Source of the DNA: Candidatus Puniceispirillum sp.
Lineage (GTDB): Bacteria; Pseudomonadota; Alphaproteobacteria; Puniceispirillales; Puniceispirillaceae
Assembly: GCA_028383305.1 (NCBI GenBank)
Contig: JAOEVD010000008.1
Span: 1-64,000, forward strand
Direction: 5' to 3'
DNA: 64,000 nt
The notes below the pieces were generated by a model, which saw only the letters and a list, made by a program, of their open reading frames with translations, did not search any database and was not told where the DNA came from. Position 1 is the first letter of the stretch. Every line of letters begins with the position of its first letter. Shown here one piece after another: positions 18,103 through 25,708 of this stretch. Both the position numbers and the translations under genes were made by a program.

Positions 18103-18207
18103 CGAAATTCCTTTTAATGCCAAGGCTGCAGTGAACTAACATTGAACCCTATCGCAATTAGCATTACTCTGTTAACAGTATTAATAAACAAACAGGAAAC
18201 CACATCA

Positions 18208-19461
18208 GTGCGATCGATACTTTATATTCTGTTTGCGGTAGGCGGGGGGCTTGTTGCGATCGCCTTGTCGATGGTTCTTCTTGATGATGAGGGTGAACAG
18301 CAGGTTAAGCCACAAAGCCCGTCAATTGAGTTGTCGAAACCGGCAGCTGATAAGGCTGAAACATTGGATGCCAGCAAGGATAGTGGCACGAGCTTGCGGC
18401 CAACCGATGCCACGCCTACAGCACCATTGACGATTGATCTTGCACGCGTCAAGCCCGATGGCGCAGCGTTATTTGCTGGCACGGCGGCGCCCAATGCAAA
18501 AATCCGTATTTTTGAAGGCGACATTCTGCTTGGCGAAACAATTGCCAATGCAAATGGTGAATGGGTGATTGTGCTTGAAAAATCACTTGCGGCTGGCCAG
18601 CATTTGATCTCGGTTGCGATGGAACGCAGTGACGGAACAACTGAAATGGTCGACCGCAGTCTGGCTGTTGAAATTTATCAAGATACCGAAACCAAACCCC
18701 TCGTTGCGCTCTTGCCGGGAACCGCGACCGAGGTGCCGGTGCTTATCCAGTCGCCTGATGATGTGAATAAGTCTAAATCGGCCGCAACCGCCAGTGAAGC
18801 AATTGCCAGTGAAGCAATTGCCAGTGAAGTAACTGCCAGTGAAGCAATTGCCAGTAAAGTAACTGCCAGTGAAGTAACTGCCAGTGAAGTAACTGCCAGT
18901 GAAGCAATTGTTGCTGATCCTGCCAAGGCTGATGCGGCGATGCCCGAAACAGCCGAGGCAGCCCCAGCGAAAGCCCAAGCCAATAGCCAAATTGCGGTAC
19001 TAGCGCCAAGCGCAATTGTCTGGCGCGATGCAAGCCGTATTCTGATATCTGGCACATCAAGAGGCGGCGTTCGGGTTACGGTCAATGATGCCAAAGGACA
19101 ATTTGGTGAGGCGCTGGTTTTGGCAGATGGCGTATGGCAGGTGGCTGGCAGTCTCGATATGGATATTGCAGTGAATCAATTACGCTTTGCGTTGTTTGAT
19201 GACGCCAATCAGATTATCGCCCGTTATGACCTGCCGGTCAGAGCGCGTGATCTGGCCAAGGGGCAAGACGGATCACCGCTGGTCGTGGTGAATAAGGGCG
19301 ATATTTTGTGGCGCATTGCCTATCATCAGTTGGGCGAGGGGGTTAAATATGTCGATATTGTTCGGCGCAACCAGCAAGATATTGCCGATCCTGATCTGAT
19401 TTACCCAAAACAGATTTTTGCCGTACCGCGATCATCTGCCACGGTGCCCGATAAAAATTAG
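18208..19461 (+). CDS. Membrane-anchored LysM protein with Ig-like segments and a 5-residue tandem repeat
   Basis: The track starts at a TTG (18142). GTG at 18208 behind CAGGAAA gives a clear N-terminal membrane anchor (RSILYILFAVGGGLVAIALSMVLL), so about 417 residues with the bulk in the periplasm. It has a first bacterial-Ig-like segment (ALFAGTAAPNAKIRIFEGD ... LGETIANANGEW) and a repeat of eight ASEAI/ASEVT units. A second Ig-like segment follows (SRILISGTSRGGVRVTV), then a C-terminal LysM domain (VVNKGDILWRIAYHQLGEG) that should bind peptidoglycan. This layout is common for alphaproteobacterial LysM envelope proteins. The function is unknown. It is followed by the psd-like gene on the same strand. 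Confidence 0.8.
   Translation: MRSILYILFAVGGGLVAIALSMVLLDDEGEQQVKPQSPSIELSKPAADKAETLDASKDSGTSLRPTDATPTAPLTIDLARVKPDGAALFAGTAAPNAKIRIFEGDILLGETIANANGEWVIVLEKSLAAGQHLISVAMERSDGTTEMVDRSLAVEIYQDTETKPLVALLPGTATEVPVLIQSPDDVNKSKSAATASEAIASEAIASEVTASEAIASKVTASEVTASEVTASEAIVADPAKADAAMPETAEAAPAKAQANSQIAVLAPSAIVWRDASRILISGTSRGGVRVTVNDAKGQFGEALVLADGVWQVAGSLDMDIAVNQLRFALFDDANQIIARYDLPVRARDLAKGQDGSPLVVVNKGDILWRIAYHQLGEGVKYVDIVRRNQQDIADPDLIYPKQIFAVPRSSATVPDKN
18790..18909 (+). repeat. Eight 15-bp tandem repeats inside the LysM gene
   Basis: The unit GCCAGTGAAGYAAYT is repeated eight times without gaps (120 bases) and encodes ASEAI or ASEVT, with one K for E. The near identity at DNA level suggests recent expansion by slippage. 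Copy number changes would keep the frame. It makes long spurious ORFs on the minus strand. Confidence 0.95.
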
Positions 19462-19525
19462 ATGACCGGTAAAACGGCTTTGCTATGCGTAGCAATGGCG
19501 CTGTTGTGGGAAATGAGGCCAAGAC

Positions 19526-20221
19526 ATGACATTCATACCTGATTGGAAAATTGCCGATGATGGTTGGCCGGTGCTTGCACTTGCCGGTATTGTGACCATC
19601 CTGACAAGCATGATCTTTTTGCCGCTTGGTTGTTTTTTCCTTGGCATCATGATGTGGCTTGCGCATGGGCTTCGGCTGCCAAACCGGCAAACCAAAGCCG
19701 ATGACCAGATCATTTATGCACCGGCAGATGGTGTTGTTCTTGACATTGAAACCGATCAATTTCCTGATGGTCTTGCTGGTGATGATGCGGCGCCTGCCAA
19801 ACGCATCACCATTCAAACGCGTTTGACTGATACGCAATTGCAAACAAGCCCGATCACCGGCCATATTGTCGAAAATTTGCTTTTACCCGGGTTGTTTCAC
19901 AAATGGGGATTTGATCGCACTAGCTGGCAGGCGGCGCGCGGGTCAAATGAACGCCGCGAAATCCGTATTCGTGATGCCTATGACCGCGAAATCATGCTTG
20001 TGCAGCTTGGCAGCAAAACCGCGCGTCAATTGATTTGCCGTCTGGCCGAAGGAAAATTTGTCCAAGCCGGTGCGCCGATTGGCATGGCGCGGATTGCTGG
20101 CGTTGTTGATGTTTTCGTGCCGGCAGGATGCGAATTGCTGATCGAAACAGGCCAGCATGTGGTCGCTGGTGAAACCGGCATTTCACAATTTGCCCGCAGG
20201 ACAAGCACAAAACGGAGCTAG
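19526..20221 (+). CDS. Phosphatidylserine decarboxylase-like protein lacking usual catalytic residues
   Basis: This 231-residue protein aligns along its length with short-form Psd. It has two N-terminal membrane segments (residues about 15-48), IIYAPADGVV, a TSPITGHIVEN block, LFHKWGFDRTSW, NERREIRI, ARQLICRLAEG, GAPIGMARIAGVVDVFVP and VVAGETGIS. Psd normally needs Asp, His and the Ser of a Gly-Ser cleavage site that becomes the pyruvoyl group. Here the Asp is present (PADG), but the D-x-H-x-N-R position reads DTQLQTSP and the F-G-S-R-V-D position reads IAGVVD. A Gly-Ser exists about 30 residues earlier (QLGSK), where homologues read Q-I-A-G. Either autoprocessing has moved or the protein is not a decarboxylase. 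It is followed after 5 bases by a CDP-alcohol transferase gene. Confidence 0.7.
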   Translation: MTFIPDWKIADDGWPVLALAGIVTILTSMIFLPLGCFFLGIMMWLAHGLRLPNRQTKADDQIIYAPADGVVLDIETDQFPDGLAGDDAAPAKRITIQTRLTDTQLQTSPITGHIVENLLLPGLFHKWGFDRTSWQAARGSNERREIRIRDAYDREIMLVQLGSKTARQLICRLAEGKFVQAGAPIGMARIAGVVDVFVPAGCELLIETGQHVVAGETGISQFARRTSTKRS

Positions 20222-20226
20222 AACCA

Positions 20227-20832
20227 ATGTTTGACGCCCAGCTTCGTCCCTTGATTGACCGGTTGTTAAACCCGATTGGGCGGGGGCTTGTGACGCTTGG
20301 TGTCACTGCCAATCAGGTGACGATAATCGGCGCTGCTTTTGGCTTGATTGCGGCGGGGTTTGTTGCTGCTGGCCTGTTTCATCTGGCCTTGTGGTTTGTT
20401 ATTGCAAACCGTGTCATTGACGGGCTGGATGGTGCGGTGGCGCGCGCCAGCCGGTCAAGCGATTTTGGCGGCTATCTTGATATTGTTAGCGATTTTATTT
20501 TTTACAGTGCGATTCCACTGGCCTTTGCCGTGGCGCGGCCAGAAACCGCGCTTGCGGCAGCGTTTCTGATTTTCAGTTTTATTGGCACCGCCACCAGTTT
20601 TCTTGGCTTTGCCATTCTTGCCGAAAAACATCATGTCACCACCCAAATCCGCGGCAAAAAGGCATTTTATTATCTTGGCGGTTTGACCGAAGGAACCGAA
20701 ACGATCCTGCTGTTCCTTGCAATCCTGGTCTGGCCTGACTATTTCAGAATAACGGCAATCATCTTTGGCATTTTATGCTGGGTGACAACTGGCACCCGCA
20801 TCTATGCAGCATATCGCCAATTCAATGACTAG
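20227..20832 (+). CDS. CDP-alcohol phosphatidyltransferase family protein
   Basis: This integral membrane enzyme is of the family that joins CDP-diacylglycerol to an alcohol. The 201 residues contain the complete signature D-G-x2-A-R-x8-G-x3-D-x3-D (LDGAVARASRSSDFGGYLD then IVSD) and about five or six membrane segments. The acceptor alcohol cannot be read from sequence; serine, glycerol-phosphate and others are possible. It starts 5 bases after the psd-like gene and is surely co-transcribed with it, which supports a phospholipid role for the pair. PssA proteins from Alphaproteobacteria are usually longer, so calling it pssA would be unsafe. Confidence 0.8.
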   Translation: MFDAQLRPLIDRLLNPIGRGLVTLGVTANQVTIIGAAFGLIAAGFVAAGLFHLALWFVIANRVIDGLDGAVARASRSSDFGGYLDIVSDFIFYSAIPLAFAVARPETALAAAFLIFSFIGTATSFLGFAILAEKHHVTTQIRGKKAFYYLGGLTEGTETILLFLAILVWPDYFRITAIIFGILCWVTTGTRIYAAYRQFND

Positions 20833-20894
20833 AGGCGTGGTGCCGTCTTTACGATCAAATGGGGCGGTTTCGGTCTTTCAGGAGCGCAGGATAA

Positions 20895-23223
20895 ATGAAA
20901 TTTGGAATTGGACAATCTACCGCGCGGGTCGAAGACCGGCGGTTGCTGATCGGCGCTGGCCGCTATAGTGATGATATTGCGCCTGGACAGGGCTTGCATG
21001 TGGCTTTTTTGCGCGCCCCCTATGCGCATGCGCATCTGCTGAAAATTGATCTAGAGGCAGCGCGGCAAATGGACGGGGTTCATCTTGTCGCAACACAGGC
21101 CGATCTTGATGCCGATCATATTGGTGATGTTCTTTGCCAATATCGCCCCCCCCCTTATTGGCGGCGGTAAAATGCAGCTTGTAAGCAAGCCGGCGATGGT
21201 TCGGGATATCAATCGTTATGCGGGCGATATTGTGGCGATGGTTGTTGCTGATCTGCAGGAAACAGCCGATTCCGCAATTGAATTAATTGCTGCTGACTTT
21301 GAACCAATGCCAGCAGTTACCGATATTTACGAAGCGATGAAAGATGGCGCGCCGCAGCTTTATGATTGTTATCCCAAAAACATTGCCTTTGAATGGGGGG
21401 CTGGCAAGCCTGACGAAACTGAATTTGCGATGAACGCCGCGATTGCCGATGGCCATCAAATTATCGAGATTGATGTGGTGAATAGCCGCGTTGTGATCAA
21501 TTCGATGGAAACCCGCCCGATGGTCGCTGCCCCCGGTACCAAAGATGGCACATTGGATATCTGGTGTGGAACACAGGGCGTGGTTGGCATTGCCGAACAG
21601 ATTGCCAAGGCGCTATCAATGGAACGAGTTGATATAAGGGTTCAAACTGGTGATGTTGGCGGCAGTTTTGGCTTTAAGATATTTCTACATCCTGAACAAA
21701 TCTGCATTGCATGGGCGGCGCGCCGCCTTGGGCAAATGGTGCGGTGGCAGCAGGGACGATCTGATGGATTCCTGTCGGATTTACATGGTCGTGATAACCG
21801 GTCTCGGGCGCGGGCAGCGATTAATAAAACCGGGCGTATTCTGGCGCTTCAGGTTACTGCCCATGCCAATATGGGAGCATGGCTGTCAAATTTTTCGACC
21901 TATATTCCAACGCTTTCGGGAAGCCGCACCTTGACCACCAATTATGATATTCAGGCGGCAAGCCTGCGGGTGATCGGTGTGATGACCAATACGCCAGCGG
22001 TTGATGCTTATCGCGGTGCAGGACGGCCTGAGGCCAACTATCTAATGGAACGGCTGATGGATCATATCGCCGCTGAAACTGGCCATAGTCGGATTGATGT
22101 TCGCCGCGTCAATATGATCAAGCCAAGTCAAATTCCCTATGCGATGGTTTGTGGTGGCACAATTGATTCAGGTGAAATGACCGAACTATTCGATATGGCG
22201 CTTGCCACGGCTGATGTTGCCGGATTTGCCAAACGCAAGGCGGAATCGGCTGAAAATGGCAAGCTTCGCGGTATCGGCTTTGGTATGTATCTTGAGCAAT
22301 GCGGCAATGGTGCTGATGATGGTGTTGATATTGAATTTCAGGACGATGGGCGGGTTATCCTTCATGGCTCGCAGCAATGTAACGGGCAAGGGCATCAAAC
22401 CACGGTAACGCAAATCCTGTCCGACCGACTTGGCTATGATGCTGATCTGATTACGGTCAAACAAGGCGATTCCAATCGCAGCCCGCGTGGCACAACCGGC
22501 GGCGCGCGAATGACCGCGGTTCTGGGATCAGCAACAGCAGTCGCAGCGGCAAAGGTTATTAACCTTGCCAAGCCTTTTGCTGCTGAAGTGTTGGAATCTA
22601 ACGAAGATGATCTGAATTTTACCGATGGCCTGTTTTTGCGGCAGGACACCAACCGGTCAATCGCGATTGAAGATCTTGTTCGCCAACTTGCCATTTCCGG
22701 CGAAAAGCACCGGCTGAATTGTGCGCAGCCCTATGAAACTGATGGTGCAACCTATCCTTATGGATGCCATATCATCGAGCTTGAAATTGACCGGCAGACC
22801 TGTGCTGTTGAGATTGCCAGCTATCATGTTGTTGATGATTTTGGGCTTGTTATCAATCCGTTAACCCTTGAGGGGCAAATTCATGGCGGCATTGCCCAAG
22901 GTGTTGGTCAGGCGCTTTTGGAACATGTTGTTTATGATGATTCGGGTCAGCTTTTGGCCGGATCATTGATGGATTACGCCTTGCCGCGCGCCGATCATTT
23001 TCCCGGGTTTCAGATCAGCACACGCAATACGGCTTGTGCCAATAATGCGCTTGGCATCAAAGGGTCGGGAGAAGCTGGCGCCATTGGTGCGCCGCAAGCG
23101 GTGATTTCGGCCATTTGTGATGCGCTGGACATTACCCATATTGATATGCCAGCAACACCGCTGGCCATTTTTAATGCGATGAAGGCCAAAGCCGCCAATT
23201 CGCCGATGCATAAAGGAGAATAG
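20895..23223 (+). pseudogene. Xanthine dehydrogenase-family molybdopterin-binding subunit, frameshifted at a poly-C run
   Basis: Two ORFs (20895-21170 and 21085-23223) form one gene of about 775 residues once a run of nine C near 21145-21154 is read as eight. The N-terminus (GIGQSTARVEDRRLLIGAG) and then VGGSFGFK, DAYRGAGRPEANYLMERLMD, GQGHQTTVTQ and the catalytic-Glu block IKGSGEAGAIGAP match large subunits of molybdenum hydroxylases. The AYRGAGRPE form argues against carbon-monoxide dehydrogenase (AYxCSFR). No FAD or 2Fe-2S subunit and no maturation gene lies beside it. The second part keeps an open frame of 712 codons without decay, so the shift could be a sequencing error, a recent mutation or a slippage-controlled site. 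Confidence 0.75.
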
Positions 23224-23224
23224 G

Positions 23225-23623
23225 GTGAGTGATAAAATTAATAAAACTGATGAAGAATGGCGTGAGCAACTGACTGAAGAGCAATATCATGTAACACGCA
23301 AACATGGCACCGAGCGGGCTTTTTCAGGCCGTCTTGATAAACATTATGACGCTGGCACCTATCTTTGTATTTGCTGTGCAACACCGTTATTTTCATCCGA
23401 GACCAAATTTGACTCAGGATCGGGCTGGCCAAGCTTTTTTGCGCCGGTTGACGAGGCAAATATCGGCAAAAATGTTGATGAAAGCTTTTTTATGCGCCGC
23501 ACCGAGGTTCATTGTGACCGTTGTTACGCGCATCTTGGCCATGTGTTTCCCGATGGGCCGCAACCCACCGGCCTTCGCTATTGCATCAATTCGGCGTCAC
23601 TGGATTTTGTGAGCGACGAATAG
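23225..23623 (+). CDS. msrB: Peptide-methionine (R)-S-oxide reductase
   Basis: MsrB reduces the R-epimer of methionine sulfoxide in damaged proteins. The 132 residues show the zinc-binding pairs CICC and CDRC, then [26 protein letters not shown] and the catalytic cysteine in [12 protein letters not shown]. The length is typical. The start is a GTG one base after the stop of the preceding gene, so translation may be coupled to the molybdenum hydroxylase gene, though the functions are not obviously related. Confidence 0.95.
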   Translation: MSDKINKTDEEWREQLTEEQYHVTRKHGTERAFSGRLDKHYDAGTYLCICCATPLFSSETKFDSGSGWPSFFAPVDEANIGKNVDESFFMRRTEVHCDRCYAHLGHVFPDGPQPTGLRYCINSASLDFVSDE

Positions 23624-23684
23624 GAGGAGGTGTTGGGCAAAGGCCGGTGAAGGCAGGCGAATTGGAATATCCACCTGTTGCGTT

Positions 23685-24035
23685 TTACATCTTGCCATAG
23701 TTATGGCGCTTCATCTTGTGGATTTCTTTATCATCCAAGCTGCCATCACCATTGCTGTCCATCTTCTCGAACATGGCGACAATGCGGCCGTTAAACTCGG
23801 TTTTGTCGATCATGCCGTCAGCGTTGAGATCAAGAATTTGAAACCGTTTATCTTGGCGGCTGGTGAGTTCTTCAAGGCTGATTATACCATCATTATTGAT
23901 GTCGAGTTTTTTGGCCATGAACTTGTTGCGCTTATGTGACGCATCGTCCATATCGGCATTGGCAAGTCCGGTGATGATGCTTCCCGATGCCAGAAGACCG
24001 GCACCGATCAGAACGGGAAAATAACGCTGTTTCAT
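23685..24035 (-). CDS. Exported EF-hand calcium-binding protein
   Basis: The track gives 190 residues, but ATG at 24035 behind AAAGGAACAG yields a signal peptide (MKQRYFPVLIGAGLLASG, cleavage after ANA) and a 116-residue product. The mature part has three EF-hand loops: DINNDGIISLEE, DLNADGMIDKTE and DSNGDGSLDDKE, each with the D-x-D/N-x-D-G spacing and an acidic residue at the end. It should bind calcium in the periplasm. It is convergent with msrB. The role is unknown, as is usual for bacterial calmodulin-like proteins of this size. Confidence 0.8.
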   Translation of the reverse strand: MKQRYFPVLIGAGLLASGSIITGLANADMDDASHKRNKFMAKKLDINNDGIISLEELTSRQDKRFQILDLNADGMIDKTEFNGRIVAMFEKMDSNGDGSLDDKEIHKMKRHNYGKM

Positions 24036-24358
24036 AGGCTGTTCCTTTGGTTGCTGTTTTTGGGGCGCTTTTGCAACACATTGACGAAAAGTTGACACCG
24101 GCAGCCGAACAAACAGTGGGTGATGAATTCCGGTATACCGGTGCCACATCGCTATAGTCCTGTTAAATAGGGGCGGGAAAGGGGCGCGGCTGTGATCTTT
24201 TCGCGGTAATAAATGGGCAATAATTGAGCCATAATGTGCCATGATTTTGGCAGGCATGACTTGCTTTTACCCCATCGCGGGCATAGCTTGGCGACAACAA
24301 AAGGCGCAGCAGGCTGACAAGACCGGCCATGCTGGGCATGATAAAGGGAAATGGGTAG
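24036..24358. other. Divergent intergenic region, EF-hand gene / aroE-like
   Basis: No gene is seen in 323 bases once the EF-hand start is placed at 24035. The region must hold promoters for both divergent genes. An accidental open frame extends the EF-hand ORF through it. No recognisable operator was found. Confidence 0.4.
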
Positions 24359-25222
24359 ATGTCTTTGCCGCCTGAAACTGAATTGTCAAACCCAATGCCA
24401 TGGGTTGACGGCGCAACGCGTGTCTTTGGCGTGATCGCCCATCCGGTTGATCATGTTCGGGCACCAATGGTGTTTAACCCGCGTTTTGCAGCGGCGGGTT
24501 TGCCCCATATCATGGTGCCAATCAATGCGCCCCCAGAAAAGCTAGAGCTGATCATTAATGCGCTTCGTGCCATGCCAAATTTTGGCGGGCTTGCGGTGAC
24601 GATCCCGCATAAAATGCCGCTTGCCGATCTTTGTGACAGCCTTGGCACCGCCGCCCAATTGACCGGGGCGGTCAATGCGGTGCGGTTTGATGATGATGGT
24701 ACAATGCATGGCGATAATTTTGATGGTGCCGGTTTTGTCGCTGGCGCGATTGGCAATGGGTATGATGTTGCCGATAAGGCGATTTTGCTAATTGGGGCAG
24801 GCGGTGCTGCCCGTGCGATTGCGGCGGCGCTGGTTGAGGCAAAAATTGGTAAATTGACCATCACCAATCGCAGCCTCGGCAAGGCTGAAGAACTTGCCAG
24901 CCTGCTTGCCAGCAAAACCGGCTTTGCCAATGTTAACGCCGCGGCGCTTGCTGATTGTGATGGCGGTGACGCTGATATGATCATTAACAGCACTAGCCTT
25001 GGTCTGAAACCGGGCGATGCCTTGCCTTTGGTACTGGATGCGGTGAACCCTGATACGGTGATTGCCGATATCATCATGGTTCCTGCTGAAACCGAATGGC
25101 TTGCTGCGGCACAAAAAGCAGGGCTTCGGGTGCATTATGGGCGGCATATGTTGGATTACCAAATCGACCTGATCGGTAAATTTATCGGGGCGTTATACCA
25201 AAATGGCCGATTCGGTCATTGA
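24359..25222 (+). CDS. Shikimate dehydrogenase-like protein (AroE family)
   Basis: AroE reduces 3-dehydroshikimate with NADPH in aromatic amino-acid synthesis. The 287-residue protein has the catalytic lysine in GLAVTIPHKMP (Lys85), Asn106 in GAVNAV, Asp122 in GDNFDGAGF, the nucleotide-binding LLIGAGGAARAIA, an NRS loop and NSTSLGLKPGD. The substrate-carboxylate loop differs: the usual H-S-x-S-P is HVRAP (residues 32-36), so both serines are absent. Diverged AroE-like subfamilies with other substrates exist, so I leave out the symbol. It is upstream of gcrA on the same strand and does not overlap it. A separate true aroE may exist elsewhere in the genome. Confidence 0.75.
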   Translation: MSLPPETELSNPMPWVDGATRVFGVIAHPVDHVRAPMVFNPRFAAAGLPHIMVPINAPPEKLELIINALRAMPNFGGLAVTIPHKMPLADLCDSLGTAAQLTGAVNAVRFDDDGTMHGDNFDGAGFVAGAIGNGYDVADKAILLIGAGGAARAIAAALVEAKIGKLTITNRSLGKAEELASLLASKTGFANVNAAALADCDGGDADMIINSTSLGLKPGDALPLVLDAVNPDTVIADIIMVPAETEWLAAAQKAGLRVHYGRHMLDYQIDLIGKFIGALYQNGRFGH

Positions 25223-25304
25223 GTTCGCTTGGCCAGACAGCTATAACTGGGCGGTGCGGCACTGGCGTAGTTGTTGGCGCAATCGTTGGAAAATGAGGAA
25301 GTGA

Positions 25305-25703
25305 ATGACCGATACAGCAAATGTTTGGACTGATGAACGTCTTGAAAAGCTGAGAGAGCTATGGACGCAAGGCTTGTCCATTTCGCAAATTGGCGAGGCA
25401 CTTGGCGTATCGCGCAACGCAATTGCTGGCAAAGCCCACCGGGTGGGCCTGCCAAAGCGTCCATCTCCAATTAGCCGGCCAAAGGTTGAAAAGCCAAAAG
25501 TTGCCGTGCCTGAGGTTACTGAAAATTTGCCGTTGCGCCTTGAATTGCGCCAATTGGAATGGTCCAGAAGCAAATGTTGTTGGCCAACTGGTGATCCCAA
25601 GAAAAATGGCTTTGTCTTTTGCGGTGATGCGATTGTACCTGGCAAGCCCTATTGCCTGACACACTGCCAAGAAGCCTATACATCATCACGCGACTCAAGC
25701 TAA
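25305..25703 (+). CDS. gcrA: Cell-cycle transcription regulator GcrA
   Basis: GcrA is an alphaproteobacterial sigma-70 cofactor that recognises GANTC-methylated promoters. The 132 residues begin with the family block WTDERLEKLRELWTQGLSISQIGEALGVSRNAIAGKAHRVGLPKR, a helix-turn-helix with the conserved LG-x-SRNA-x-xGK. They end in the C-terminal polymerase-binding part with CCWPTGDP, FCG and PYCLTHC. The length is slightly short of the Caulobacter protein, but all conserved blocks are present. ATG follows GAGGAAG. pepN starts six bases after its stop, so the two are co-transcribed. Confidence 0.93.
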   Translation: MTDTANVWTDERLEKLRELWTQGLSISQIGEALGVSRNAIAGKAHRVGLPKRPSPISRPKVEKPKVAVPEVTENLPLRLELRQLEWSRSKCCWPTGDPKKNGFVFCGDAIVPGKPYCLTHCQEAYTSSRDSS

Positions 25704-25708
25704 CGCCG

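Noticed and set aside
18790-18909. Possible CRISPR array
   Set aside because: Contiguous 15-bp units without spacers inside a coding sequence; no cas genes in the window.
18583-19094. Three long minus-strand ORFs with repeated peptides opposite the LysM gene
   Set aside because: They are produced by the 15-bp repeat read in other frames; the plus-strand frame has anchor, Ig-like and LysM domains.
20895-23223. Carbon-monoxide dehydrogenase large subunit
   Set aside because: The active-site loop is AYRGAGRPE, not AYxCSFR, and no coxS or coxM is adjacent.
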